Positions 9,017-22,368 are shown, counted from the stretch's first letter. The stretch: DNA of 64,000 nucleotides from Parasponia andersonii (GCA_002914805.1 JXTB01000386.1:83471-147470), one strand, 5' to 3'. Program-made: numbers and translations. Notes: generated from the sequence alone by a model not told the origin.

Positions 9017-11909
9017 GTAGATATATTTTTTTTAATTTGTAATAAATAGAGATTATTAATTAAACTCTACTTAAAAAAAAATTTAATTGGTCTTTATTTT
9101 TTTGAGTGATTAATGTTCTTGGAACTTTGAATTATGTATCTTTTATTTATTTATTTTTGTTGGATTTTCATTATCTTTAATTTATTTATTATTGTTGGAT
9201 TTTCGTATTGTCGAGTTGTAATATTATTTTAATCTTATTATGATTTTCAGAAACATAATCCGTAATATTTTTTTTTTATTTTTTTTAGGGCTTATGCTAT
9301 CAAACAAAAGAAAAGAAAAGAAAAGAGCTGCCACTGCGTGTGAACGCAATCAAATGTCGACGCCAAACTTCCCAGTGTTGACTTGGTCTTTGGATATATT
9401 AAAACAAAAAAGTCAAACATCAACTGGGTTAATATGTAACCCTGTATGCCCATGTATTGACGAGATGTAAACGTTCACATCTCAAAATTTCAAATTGCTT
9501 TGTATCCTCTACTGAGTCCGAGACTACAAGACGCTAGTATTTGGTGGGAAACCCAAGTGATCATATACTAGAATTTGATTCAAATATTATGATCACCATT
9601 AGGTAGTTTGGCTGTTGAGGAAATACATAAGGAGAGGTACAAAGAACAAATATTTATACTATGAATAATACATAGACTGGAAGAATGGGCCAAAATAAAT
9701 AATGAAACTTTTCTAGTTTCCATGATGATATACCATTCGCACATAAACATAAAAAGCTTAATTCCAAGCAAAGGAACGTAGACTTAAAAATCTCCAGAAA
9801 CTATCATAAGTCTCCCTATTTAATGCTTTCACATTAATGTTTGTGTCGCGTGCTCCGTAGTATGAAGGACTACAAACATAATCCTTCATAATTTGATCAT
9901 GTACTTCTGTAACTTGGTACTATTTTTATTTTAGTGTCTCATTTTTTTGGTAGCTGAAAAACAATGCTCAATCATGCACACTGATGACCAAAACTCTTTT
10001 TGCAGGCACATTACCAATAGCAAAGCTAGCTACTAATGCCATATATGTAACCAATTCAATAGCTTTTTTTTTTTTTTTAAATTTATGTATAGATATTTTT
10101 TTTAGTTATTACATCAATCGTCTAATGATGATTCAAAGTGATCCAATGATTATAATGAGTTATATAAATAAACGTACATTATTAATGTTATTTTTTTTTC
10201 GATTTTTTACAATTAAAAATATGTATAATAAATTTTCATTGTCCAAAATGATATTTATATGTAAGTATATACCTACTGAATTGGTGCTTTATACATATAT
10301 GTATAAATTTACCAAGCAATTTTTTTTTTTATTAGTCTAACTTTCTTATAAAGTATGAAATTCTATTTTTTTTTTTGTGGTTTGGAAATACCAAAAAAAA
10401 AAAAGAAAAAAAAAACATTGGAAGGAATTTGGTTGTAGTTTATGATTGGAGACTGCCTGTATCAGTATATACCTGCATTTAAGGATATGCTCCAGGAAAG
10501 TGGTACAATAGAAAGATTTCAAACGCAGTATATTTGTATATAAAGAATATAAAAACAAGAAAACAAAAAATACTTTCACTTGACTTAAACAACTTTGATC
10601 TCAACACGAAGATAATAATTTTTATTATTTACTTTTGGGAGGAACTAAAACAAGGACATATATTAATATTACTATATTGTAAAAACCAAACGTCTAAATT
10701 CATTTAAGGCAGCATTATTTGGCCCGTACCATGGAGTTGAGATAGCCATCTTTAAGCACTTATATTGTTATGCTATCACATGCCACCAGCGAATGCCAGC
10801 CTCGCTCCCCTCACCGACTCATAGACTTTAATTCATAGTAGTTCTTATTTTTTTCCCCTTATTTTTTATTTTAAATAAATAAATAGATAAATGAGAGCAG
10901 TTATTACATTATTTTAAGTTACAAAAATATTAAGACTATGGTAATTAATATGACGTTTGCTATTGTATTTATTAGCTAGCCAAATCAAATATCAACAGCC
11001 ATTAGTGATCGGTGATGAGTCTGCTCAAGATTTGGTTCTGCGCCATTCGAACTAGGTCAGCTTGATTCAGATCAGAAAATGCATGCAGTTTAAACTTTAA
11101 AATAGTAATTGAATTAAAAAAACTTTAAAATAGTAATTATGTATAAGGATTAAGGGCTTATCATATGCTTTAATATTACCTATTTTTCCCCCCTAAAATA
11201 AAAAACCACGGGGAGAGAGACTAGTACTAGTGATAACTACCCTTAATTGTTGTTTGAAGAAATCAGCGCTACTAAATTCAAGACTACCAAATTTCTGTTA
11301 CGTTCTTTACTTTGAAATGGGCTCAAAAAACTAGTGTAAAGATATTATTTACATTCAGTGGTTGTGTCTACATCATGTAGTACTGTACTTTAATGAATAA
11401 GGTCAGGATATATATAAACTGAAAGTGCTATATATGTGGTGCGCTTTATATAAATAAGATCATTATAAATTAAAAAGAGTGCTCTGTAGGGTTGTTGGAA
11501 TATTCATGGAGAACGTGTTATTATATAGGACAAGATGTCACGTTTGTATTGTCACTCCCAAGGTGTTGGGTTAGGAAAAATCCGAATTTAAGATTGTTAT
11601 ATATAGAATACATAGTATGAACACAACTTCAGGCTTCTCATGATTTTTATCATACTATATATGGAAGACAAATGTCACGTTTATGAGGGCAGATGGTGAA
11701 TCCGTCTGGAGATGTAGATTTAGACCACCAATATTAAATCATGCTTATTAAGGTGTTATTTTGCACCAAACAAGGGTGGTCAGTGCCAAAAGAAACACTA
11801 ATTAATATAAATATATTACTCTTAGGCTTTAGGTCCTCTACAATATGGTATTCTATTTTGCAACAACTAATGCTTTAAAATACTCTAAGGAATAATAATA
11901 TTAAAGTAA
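9017..11909. other. AT-rich intergenic DNA with a MITE-like element
   Basis: No gene is seen. The stretch is AT-rich with poly-T runs. It contains the MITE-like copy at 10050-10287, annotated separately. Confidence 0.6.
10050..10287. mobile_element. MITE-like element, copy 1
   Basis: The left end reads ACCAATTCAATAG and the right end, inverted, reads ACCAATTCAGTAG, a 12-of-13 terminal inverted repeat. The interior is AT-rich and without coding capacity. Related sequence occurs at 14545-14715 and 41600-41817, which supports a dispersed family. The target duplication is not clear, so the superfamily is not assigned. Confidence 0.5.
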
Positions 11910-12700
11910 TCTGAGTTTTATTTTTTATTTTTAAAAAGAATTTGACTTGTAAATGTCTACAAAATAATATTATTATTTTTAAATTTTTGTAAAATAATAT
12001 CATGATTTTTGAATTTCTGTAAAATAATACTCTCATTTTTGAATTCTATAAATTAATACCTTAATAATTAAAATTCTTACAAATTAATATGCTAACATTT
12101 GAAATTCTTATAAATTTATAACCTTAATGCCCAATTAGTTAATTTTAATAATAAAATGATGGTAGTAACCATCATCAATTTAATTAAATTTTATTAAATA
12201 ATAATAAAATTTTTGAAAAATATTTGTAGTTAGTTTATTTCACTTTTTATTTAAAAATAAAAATAAAAAATTAGAACAAGAGGTAAAAGTAGTTAATTAT
12301 TAAAAAAAAAAAAAGAAATATGAGAGGTAAAAAAAATTGTGTTTTTTTAGTAATTAACCAATGAAATTAGTTATAAAAAAATTCTTGATAATATACTAAT
12401 ATCTAAACACTTTTAATAAGTTAATGAGAAATATTTGTATCTTTTAATTTGCTCATAATATAAATATATAAAGAAAACAAAAGTTGAAGGTATTAATTTA
12501 CAGAAATTATAAATATTATGGTATTAATTTGTAGAATTCAAAAGTGAGAATATTAATTTGTAAAAATTATAAATACGAGGGTATTAATTCGCAAAATTCT
12601 AAAAATGAGGTAATTAATTTACAGAAATTCAAAAAATAAGATTTTTTTTATATAAAAAGTCAAAAATAAAAATATTTTTACATGATTAACCCATACTCTA
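11910..12700. mobile_element. Foldback-like inverted repeat with internal sub-repeats
   Basis: The left arm (about 11930-12125) has repeated units of about 30-38 bp built on GAATTTCTGTAAAATAATAC. The right arm (about 12480-12680) carries the same unit inverted, as GTATTAATTTACAGAAATTC variants. A spacer of about 350 bp lies between. No coding potential is seen. This looks like a foldback transposon; the ends and target duplication were not resolved. Confidence 0.5.
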
Positions 12701-14033
12701 AAATATTGTAATTTTTTTCTATATATTTTTTAATTTCTAATCTACTACACCAGATACTACACCAAAAAAACCTTTACCGTAAAAAGAATATTCTCTATAT
12801 TAAAAAGGATCATTTTCTTTATTCGTTATTTTTTATCTTTTTTTTTTAAAGTGAGACTTAACTTATGAGCTCTATTGGTTACAAATTAAAGAAAAATATC
12901 TATTATTACTCAATCTCCAATCTACCCAATTAGAAATAATAGGTTTTCATGTCTATCCCTGATGTAACTCGAATCTAGAATCAAAATTTTAGATAATGAG
13001 TGCTCTTACCACTTGAGCCAACCCAACTCTCCGTATTCTTTTTATCGGTGAAGGAGTATTTTTGGAAATTTGATAAAAGAGGAAAAAAAAAAGATAAAAG
13101 AAACAAAGTGACGCATTAGCTAAATGCTACGCCATAAATGAGGCAGCACTGTAGCTGCACTGCAATTTGGCGCGGGAATTGAAGCTCTGTTGGAGTTGCA
13201 GCTTTACTCCATTTTGCCGCAGCGTTGGAGTTGCCCTTAGTCCTTTGTATTTAACATGTTGAATATTTTCAATTTCTTTATTGACATTTCCAATCTACTC
13301 GCAAACATTTTCACCAATTTCTCTATATGCCTCACGATTTTATTGGCTTTCGAACTATCCATTTATGTATATACACTCTTACTATCCGATGCTTTTTCTG
13401 GGATAATACCAAAAATACCTTTTAAATACTATGTTAGTATGTTACACTTTTAGATTAACATAAATCCAAAAACTCTCTCTCTCTACGTTACGATTTTAAA
13501 TAAAAATTAAATATAAAATATGGTTTAGCATTGGTTTATAAGTAATTACTCGTATACTTCATATCAAGCAAAGACTGTGAAAAAAAAAAAGAAATAAAAA
13601 GAGACCCTCCGACAAGTCAACTTTTTTCAATGAAAAAAGTGAGAGAAGATAGGTTTTTTCCCCTTTTCTTTGTAAGTTCTCTTTTTTGAAAATAAAGGAG
13701 ATATTTTATGAATTTTTGTGAAAAAAAAACGTTTAACTGGTAATTAGGCTTAACAAAAGACATATACTTACTTTATTTTATTTTTTCTAATTAAATAGAC
13801 CATATTCTACAAAATTAGTGTACTCACGTGCCAATTCTGAGATTGTACAATATCAATTTCTGATGATTATGACCACAAACAATCATGCCACATTGGTGAT
13901 ATTTAGAAAGTTCAGTTTTCTCTCGTTACATTAAAACATTGGTACTAGTGCTACTTTTGGCCCAAAAAAAAAAAAAAAAGGTTGCATGAGAAAAACGTGA
14001 ATTCTGAGCTATACCTAATGCGGCCTTTTTTAT

Positions 14034-14070
14034 ATAATAATAATAGTAATAATAATAATAATAATAATAA
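14034..14070. repeat. (TAA)n microsatellite
   Basis: An interrupted run of TAA/ATA triplets. Confidence 0.9.
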
Positions 14071-14544
14071 CAAATAAATAAAGATTAATAGGGATAGAGG
14101 GTAATATACACCTGTAACCTTAGGTAGTGGACCGCGATTAATAAATTCTTTTTAGAGTAGATTGTTCATAAATTTAATTCGAGAGAACGAATATCTTGTC
14201 ACTCATCATTCGCCTATTAGTTTGATAGTAATGCGACTGTTACTAGTTTAGTAGCTTTGATCTCCGTTCCATAAACTGCCAAAATTGTATGGTTTTATAT
14301 GGTCTTAAACGGTAATTAAATATAATCAAAAGCCAAATTATTGTAGACTACTAAGTGAGAAAATGAGACTTATAATTACTTTGTCTCATGTGAAAAAATC
14401 TTAAACTTTGACGAGGTCTCTACCATCCATATCACTAGTATCTAATCTTGTATATAATTCTGGGAAAAAAAAAAAAGTTATAAAAAGGATAGTACCGTAC
14501 ATATTCAGTGACATGTTAGGTTCTATTTTATATATATATATATA

Positions 14545-14715
14545 TTTGCTAATTTACTAAGTATTTTTTAAAATTTATGTTTAGATATATTTTTTTACTA
14601 TTACATCATGATTTATGGTTTATAACGAGATATATAAACAGATATACATTATTAATATTATTATATTTTTTTTATTTTTTATAATAAAAAATATATATTT
14701 TTTATAATATACCTT
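14545..14715. mobile_element. MITE-like element, copy 2 (partial)
   Basis: The stretch shares with copy 1 the series AAATTTATGT, TTACATCA, ATATATAAACAGATATACATT, ATTAATATTAT and a following poly-T/poly-A block. The terminal repeats are not preserved. Confidence 0.4.
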
Positions 14716-17574
14716 ATATATATATATTTGTTTGATCACATAATTCACACTTATATCCAGCACATGCATGTTTTCAAGCTTTGTGTCCCCGTGGGAGTCT
14801 TCTATCTCCCTCTCCGTGGCTAGAAAATTCTACTTTTATGACTTTTGTTTTTGGAAGAATTTTTGTTAAGTACTACGTTTTCCTTACGATTCCACCTACT
14901 TCAGCGACTTGGTGGAGTACACTAAAAAAAAAAAAAACCATTTAAATTTATCAAAAATCACCGACACGACATATGACCTTTTGAAAGTAATATAATAATA
15001 TGATATATTATTCATCAAATAGGGAGTGTACGTATGTTATATGTATTCAGTATATTATGTGTTACTATACTAATTGTTTTAACTATTTATTATGGGTAAT
15101 CTTCTATTTGAAAAATGAGACTTTAAAATGAAGAAAAGAGGACGGAAAAAAAAAAAAAGAAACTAGTTCTGATTTTTTAAATTGGAAAGAAGTATGATTA
15201 TAGGTTACTATTCCAGAAATATGACAAGAAACACAATTCAAAATGAGACTCAACTACACGTAAACATATTTTACGATACAGATGGGTTTTTGAATTTAAC
15301 ACTATGAATGTTATTAGGCTTTAGGTTCGTTAAGTTGAAATTAGAGAACATATTTCAGACTAGTGATTAAAATAATTAATTGAGCGCATTTAGTTTATAG
15401 TTTGAATTTTATTATAAAATTCAGAAACAATTTTATATAAATAAAATTTGCATACTAAACCTATTTTATATTTCAACTTTTTACGTAAAATTATTTCTAA
15501 ATTAGTAAAATAAGATTCGAATAATATACTGAGCTTCAATTTCATCCGGGCTAAACTTCGATAAACAAATTAATGTATACAGTATTATTGATTTACAATT
15601 TTCGATATTTTGAGCTACTGTCTTTAATTATGAAGTTAAAAATGTTCACACTTCCAACCACCGTCCTTGGTCGTAGCAATATTGTCCTTTGTCCACCACC
15701 TCGATCCAAGGCCACTATCCTAGTCTTTACAATAAGACCAGTTCACTATATTCATTTCGTTTCCAGCCCAAAGCCCGAATACTTATACTACTGGTTTGAG
15801 CCTCAATTTTTCAAACTTGGCCTACATTTCTGGCCAATAATGTTGGTCCCGAAAAGAGTGATTAAATGTTGGGCCTCTTACAAAAATCCAGGCCAAAAGC
15901 CCAAAAATTTGAAAAATTGATGTGTTGAATTGTTTTGAAAAATCCTGAATTGATTTAAATAATATCTTTTAACAGTTTCTTTACAAAATATCATTTTTAA
16001 AACATATTCAAAAATTACCAATTTTTCTTCAGAAATTGATATATTTTTTTTGTGGTACTTGATAACCACTCAGATTACTTGGGATAACTAATTGAGCTAC
16101 TTGAGATAATATTTACCTTAATATCTCATTGATTAGTTAAAAAAAGGAATTTTTCTAAATAGTTCCAAAAGTATTATTTTTAAAATAAATCTGAGATTTT
16201 CTATGTAGTTTTTAGAAATCCGGGGGTTTTCATTTTTTTAATTTATCATATAAATAAAAATTCCTTTTAAATGCATAGGACTATGACCTAATTTTGGGCA
16301 TATTTTAAGTAAATATTTTTTTTTCAAATGCAGTAGCAAAATAACTGATATATCAATTAATACACCAAATGTAAAATGTGAAATATATTCGGCACATAAT
16401 CTAAAGCTAGTATAAAAACATCACATTATATTGAGGTCTAAAATGAGTAGAAATACTAAGTGCAAAAACACATTTCTTCAAACATTTATCTGTAAAAAAA
16501 GAAAAATGGACATTTATTAAAATGAAGAGTGAAAAAAAGATACCTATCATAAATACTTCAAATATAAATATATATTTTGGCTTCTTAGCCAAATGGTAGA
16601 ATTTTGGATTTAAGTTTAAGAAATGGTCTTTTTCAAACACTACTAAACAATGGTTGAATTTATTAGATAATTTTGCAAAATGGCCGAGTATATATATTAA
16701 AAAAAGTTTAAATATTTCAATTTTGTGATTTTTAAAATGTCAACTCATTGTCTCTATCATAAATTTTTCACAACCGAGATGTCAAGTGGTTTCCCTTTGT
16801 ACATCAACGATTGGTGGAAATAAATAGACGAATATTGTTTTCTAGATAATGAATTTATAGTGCTTGAAATGTGCGGAGTTTTTCCATTGTTTATCGACGA
16901 TTGAGAAAAGTAAATAAAAAGATGCATTATGTATAGTGATTTTGGCCGTAGTTGCTAAATGCTAGCCCCTTTAACCCTGTCTATACATGTTAAGAACCTG
17001 TTAATTTTGTTTGAAAATTGTCAAGTTTGGATGGAAACTCCTCCTATGTCAAGCAATCGTTATCAACACTATTCCACCGTGCAATTGTTTTGTCGTCAAT
17101 TATGTGCAGAAATTAGAAAGAGTATCTATCTCGATGAGCTGTATTGTGATGGCTAGACTCTGGAGTAACATCCGGGTCCGACAAAAACAATTGAGAAACA
17201 GAAACATGGTTTGAGCTTTCGAATAATTCAATTGAGATAAAAAATCTACTAAATTATCGCAATAGTGGGTAACGCTATTTGGGGTAACAAAATTTAAGTT
17301 GTGTTGTTATTTGTTAAATTGAGTGAGGAGATTAATCAGGCTCAACAACTGGACTGGATAATACTTTATTTATAACATTACATAAGCTGCAACATACAAG
17401 AACATAAAATAAGTAAGTACTGATCCAAATTTCCGTCTAAGCCTATTGAGCAGCATAAAATTTAACAAACTGATCCACTAGTTATGAGCACACGTAGAGA
17501 GTAAAGCCAATAGAATAAAGTGGTACTGGATGATAAATGTCAACGGCAATGATCGGACTATTCGAGTACTAGTT

Positions 17575-20093
17575 TTAAGCAAGAATCTCTTCAATGGGCT
17601 TGGGTTGATCGAGTTTGGGCTTGTCTTCGGTGGGCTTGGGTTGATCCAGTTGGGCCTTCCCTTCAATGGGCTTATTGGGTTCAAGTTTGGCCTTCTCCAA
17701 GTCTTGCAGCTGCTTCTCCTTGGCCAACTTTTTGAGCCTCGCTAGCTCAAGGTCCTTGCTCATCTTCCTCCTATACATCTCTGCAAAAGTAATTGGCTCT
17801 TCTAACACAGACTTCTCTCCCTCTCTGATCTTCAGTGGATACACTATCGCATCCGGCGCAGGGTTCTGGAATGTGGCTATGGACAAGCGGCTCGAATTCG
17901 AGTTCACCACTGCCTGGTGATCCGCATTCTTGAACCTACCATTGCTCAGATACTGCATGCTCAAACAATGCCACATTATTAATTAACATATGAACAAATC
18001 ATGTTGTAATCACCATTATTGGTTTTTTAATGACAAGCAGAAATTATCACATAAATCTGTATAACAAGTTTTAGACCCTTTCATATGAAAACTTTAACTC
18101 GTTTAAAATCATTATCATATTAACGAGCACTGTTAAGGTACTTACTATGGCATACGAATAAAAAATGTAAGATTCACATGCAAATTTAAAAAGTGAAACT
18201 TATTCTCTAATTATTAGGTTGTGACACTAAATGTTACTGATGACATTATCTAAATTTAAAGTGAAATTCGCATTCTATCTATTAGTTTGTGGTGTTAAAT
18301 GTAATGGTTAAGCTCTTAATTAGTACTTTCCAAGTAATAGTACACAAAAAAATTCTCTTATAAAACAGTTTGTTTGTTTGTTTTTATCTGAGATGTAATC
18401 CTCATAAAACAATAGTTGAACTCATAAAGATGTCACTATCGCATCATGGACTTCTGAGTCTATGACTACTCTAAGACTAGGTCCACTTTTTTGTTAAACA
18501 ATATTACAAGGCCGCCGAACAATAGCATTAATAGCTCAGAAGTAAATTTCACAAAAGTAAACCTTCGGCTGCCCACCACCAAGTACCACACGTTCATTTG
18601 TTTTCACATTTTTAATGAATATGGTACGTAAGTAACGTAGCATCCATCTTATATACATATGAGCATGTTTTTTCCTCTTTCTAGCATAGGGTAGCATAAT
18701 TAAAAGATAACTAACCAATAAAAATATTATATGAAAGGGCAATGATTAACACCGCATTAAGTATGAGAAATAAATTCTATACTCACATGGCCGTGATCTC
18801 CAAGGTTGACAACAAAAGCTCCTTCAACAGGTTGAACGGTGATCCAGCTCTTGCCGCCGTCGCGAGTCGCCTGGAGGCCGCCGACCTGGTCCTGGAGGAG
18901 AAGGGTGATGGTCCCAGGATCAGTGTGGCGCTTAAGGCCAAGGGTCAGGTCCGGTTGGGGACACTTGGGATAGTAATTGACCACCACTTTTTGGTCCATA
19001 TCAACACAAGCTTTGGTCAAGGCCTCCTTCTCTAGCCCCATGGCTTCGGACAACACCCCCAGGAGCTTGCAAGCCAGCTCCATCAGCTTCTCGCTGTACT
19101 GCTCCGTCGTCGCAATCCATCCCTCGGGCTTATCCGGCCACCGTGAGTAGTCCCTCAGCCGAAGTGGGTACGAGAAGTAGGTCACAATCTCGCGCCAATC
19201 TCGTACTGCTTCACCCTACAAAATTAATGTCATCCCCATTTTAGCCCCCCAAACTAATAATTTTCAAAATTATGACGATTGAAAAGTTTCCAAATATTCT
19301 CAGACTCGCTTGGTATTATCTCATCATTTGCCAATTCTTTAATCAGTCTTTAAAAATGAAATAAATTATAGGAAATTTCTAATTAAAAAACACAACGTTC
19401 TCACTTCTCAGAAGATCGATCTTGATGTCTCATTTTCTTTTAGCAAATAAAATTTTTGCCTAATAAGCTCCTAATGAATGACTAATTTTTCATATTCCAC
19501 CCTATAAATCAAAATCGTTCATTTTGTGAGCTCCACGTGAATCTGATTGTGAGACTAAAATGCTAAAATGAATGGCTATGATGCAACAGTTATGCAAGTG
19601 TTGACAGCAAGGCTTAATTCAAAAAAAAAAAAAAAAGAAGAAAAAAAATGAAAAATTGTATAGACTAAAACTTCATGAAGGAAAAAAAAAAAAAAAAGAA
19701 AGTGTAATTGTGGAGATGCATGTAGAGTACTTGTAGGTGGCTAGAGACGATGAAACCGCCCTTCTTGCCGCCGGTCATGTCGAAACGGAGTTTTTCTTCG
19801 GGAGGGAGAGCGAAGAACTCGCGAGCGAGGCGAGTCATTTCAGCAACAAGTTTAGTATCAACGCCATGATCAACCACCTGAAAAATTCCCCAATCTTCGC
19901 AGGCCTCGACGATCTTTTTGCAGATCTCGGACCGGTGGCCATCGACGTCGTCGTCGATTCCAGCGAGGGAAATGATCGGAATTTCGCTGCTGAACTGGTT
20001 GTAGGCCACTTTGGGGCGCTCATCTTCGTCCCGGACGAAGCTGGCTTGGAGGGTTTTCTCCTCTGCGAGAGCAGTCAGAGTTGTGGGAGCCAT
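17575..20093 (-). CDS. F3H: Flavanone 3-hydroxylase (naringenin 3-dioxygenase)
   Basis: This is a 2-oxoglutarate/Fe(II)-dependent dioxygenase that converts flavanones such as naringenin to dihydroflavonols in anthocyanin, flavonol and proanthocyanidin synthesis; it is cytosolic. Exons are 20093-19731, 19215-18787 and 17952-17575, all in phase 0 with GT/AG introns, giving 389 residues. The iron ligands are His218, Asp220 (RHTDPG) and His276 (NADHQAVV). The 2-oxoglutarate-binding Arg286 and Ser288 (SRLS) are also present, two residues earlier than usual petunia numbering. The start at 20093 (MAPTTLTAL) is the family start; an in-frame ATG 30 bp upstream is rejected. The family is usually about 365 residues: here the C-terminus is enlarged by about 20-25 residues containing two LDQPKP units before the normal end EEILA. 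All catalytic residues are intact, so I expect it to be functional. Confidence 0.97.
17600..17665 (-). repeat. Short coding repeat in the F3H C-terminus
   Basis: The 3' end of exon 3 encodes two copies of LDQPKP, flanked by PIEG, PTED and PIEE. On the plus strand this appears as repeated GGGCTTGGGTTGATC blocks at about 17597 and 17634. The unit is in frame and looks like a small expansion within the normally short C-terminal tail. Confidence 0.8.
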
Positions 20094-20150
20094 AACACAA
20101 TTGTAATAGTATGGATATAACAAGGTAGTTTATTTATTGAGTCTATTATC

Positions 20151-20162
20151 TCTATATATAGG
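20151..20162 (-). promoter_or_regulatory. Alternative TATA-like box close to the F3H start
   Basis: The minus strand reads CCTATATATAGAG about 60 bp upstream of the ATG. It would give a very short leader. I think the box at 20314-20321 is the better candidate. Confidence 0.3.
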
Positions 20163-20175
20163 TATTAGGTTTTTG

Positions 20176-20183
20176 TATATATC

Positions 20184-20241
<58 letters not shown>
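20176..20241. repeat. Compound (AT)n(GA)n(G)n microsatellite in the F3H leader or promoter
   Basis: A run of TA repeats passes into GA repeats and then a run of G, 85-150 bp upstream of the F3H ATG. Read on the gene strand, the leader would hold a CT-rich tract, a common feature of plant 5' untranslated regions. Confidence 0.9.
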
Positions 20242-20313
20242 AGTGAGTGATGAAAAGTGTGAGGCGAAAAATGTTGAGAGACTTTGTTTAGATGAGGAGA
20301 AGGGTGAATAGGG

Positions 20314-20321
20314 TTTATATA
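20314..20321 (-). promoter_or_regulatory. TATA box of F3H
   Basis: The minus strand reads CCTATATAAACCC, a canonical plant TATA box, about 220 bp upstream of the ATG. Transcription would start about 30 bp downstream, giving a leader of about 190 bp that includes the CT-rich microsatellite. Confidence 0.6.
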
Positions 20322-20425
20322 GGTACGTATAGGGTATGAAGGGGTTAGCGGAGAGTGGCAGATGCAGCTACCACATATATGTACGATGGTGCAGCTCGTG
20401 CTGGACTTTTCTTTCTTTTATTTCT

Positions 20426-20432
20426 ACCTACC
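20426..20432. promoter_or_regulatory. AC element (ACCTACC), probable MYB site
   Basis: ACCTACC lies about 105 bp upstream of the proposed F3H TATA box. This AC-I element is bound by R2R3-MYB activators of phenylpropanoid and flavonoid genes. Position and gene fit, but a 7-bp match alone is weak. Confidence 0.5.
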
Positions 20433-20441
20433 GAACATTTT

Positions 20442-21494
20442 ATCCCGGTTTGAGTATTCACATAAACCGTTCGTTATGCAAAATACTCTTTAAAAGAGGC
20501 AAAAAAAGAAAAAGAAAAAGAAATTAAGTAATGTTTCGTTTAGTAACAAAACGATAATCATTTTTAGATTAAAGTTTCTCAATTTGTACATTTTTATGAA
20601 TTAATGAATGATATCCGTTAGCCATGAAGTCTACTTCTTTTTTTTTTTTGGTTTTTGCCTTTTTGGTTTTCCTAATGGATTTGTTTGGACCCCTAAGCAT
20701 TAATTAATTATATGTGGACTATTAACTTTACAATAATTGTCAATTACAATTTCTCAACCAAAAATAAAAAATAAAAATCAACCCAAAAAGAAAAAATGCC
20801 CATTAAACAAAAAAGTTCTATTTATTTATTTTCGAAATATTCTATATCTAGCAGAATGCCTGCCTTTTATGATGTGAAATTATAACATTTTCAATTATAA
20901 TTAATGCCTTTTGGCACGTTGCCCTTTATGTATTTATTATTTATTTTTTTTTGCACATTGCTGCCCGAATTTTGTAATTTTTGAAATCTCAACCAATATT
21001 TCAGCGTCCATTACGTATATATCTTATAGAAATCGTTAGCTGACAGGCAAATAGACCCTTTTTCTTTTCTTTTCCCTTTTTTCCCGATTTGGGTATAAGG
21101 ACTCCATATTGGGAGAGAGCTCCATACACTTTATAGTTAGGGTAAATGTATGAGGTATTTTCGAACATGAAAATTAATGTTTGCCCTTTGAATTATGATG
21201 TTTTTAGAATATTAAACCCTCATATATACATGGATACTATTTTTAAAAAACACTATTTTTAGTTTTTTAGTAAAAAAATTCATACCTTTTTATTTATATC
21301 AAATAAAATCCTTAATTTGTATTTTCCTATAAAATAGTATTAGACCGACAAAACTATCATCAAAATTGAAACTTGATACAATTGAAAAAGACATTTTTAC
21401 CTCTTTTTTTGACATTTTTAACTTTAAAACTCATAAAACATATGTAAAAAAATAACGACCAAAAAATATAAATTCCCATTTATGTCTTTTTTCC

Positions 21495-21536
<42 letters not shown>

Positions 21537-22363
21537 GTATTTTAGGTGCTTTCAATCATTTAAACTACTTTCAATGAAAATAAAAAAAAAATAAAATGAC
21601 AAAAGACAAAAAGGAAAAATCCTTTTGTCTTCCTATTCTTTTTTTTTCCCCTCATTTTAAGTGTTTTTCTTTTTATGTTTTATGAGTTTAAATAACAAAA
21701 ATTTCTTTTTGTGTTATATTAAGTTTCAACTTTGACCATATTTGTTGGACCATATATGCTTTACTTGTCCTGATTCATTTTTCTGGGGATACGATTAATA
21801 TATACTTTACAATGAATAGATGAACATTGTAAGATTGAATATTTATATCTATGAATATTTATAGACTTTGTATTTAAAACAGTGTCTCTTCAGGATAAAA
21901 GGTCAAATTAAGAAGAAAAAAAATTAGTACTTATAAATTATTATATATGATCAAATAAATAAGCAACCAAAAAATGAAAAAGAAAGTGATCGTAGATTTA
22001 ATTTGATTGGTAATTATATATAGTTCTAATATTGAGGTTTAGAGTTTAATCCCTTTTTCTAGTGTAAAAAAATAAAATAAAATAAAATAAATACAAAAGG
22101 AAAGGTTTATACGGACGATGTTCCAATAATACCATAATATAAAGGAGATTTATAACGTGTCATTTATCTTGGTAAAAAAAAAAAAAAAAAACAGAGAAAG
22201 AAATCTTCCTAGCCCACCAATATTTAATTCATGTTTAAAAATATGTGACTGGCATAACGAAGAGTTGCAAAATTTAGTGAACAGTTATTTAAAAAAAACC
22301 GAGCAATGCTACGAGACTTGTGCAATGCTATGGGACATGCACATTATATGTATATGCCGCTTT
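20442..22363. other. AT-rich intergenic DNA upstream of F3H
   Basis: No gene is seen. There is a (TTA)n microsatellite at 21496-21535 and several poly-A/T tracts. Confidence 0.6.
21496..21535. repeat. (TTA)n microsatellite
   Basis: Thirteen or so uninterrupted ATT/TTA triplets. Confidence 0.92.
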
Positions 22364-22368
22364 ATAGT

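Larger units (their letters stand above)
12701..17574. other. AT-rich intergenic DNA
   Basis: No gene is recognised. The stretch has a (TAA)n microsatellite at 14034-14070, a partial MITE-like copy at 14545-14715, and a (TA)n run near 14530. An open frame at 15573-15920 has no recognisable domain and I do not call it a gene. Confidence 0.6.

Noticed and set aside
15573..15920. 115-codon plus-strand frame
   Set aside because: It has no recognisable domain, no neighbouring exon that extends it, and ordinary intergenic composition around it.
20094..20123. In-frame ATG 30 bp upstream of the F3H start
   Set aside because: It would add [10 protein letters not shown] before the family N-terminus [10 protein letters not shown]3H proteins begin at the second Met and the upstream part looks like leader sequence.
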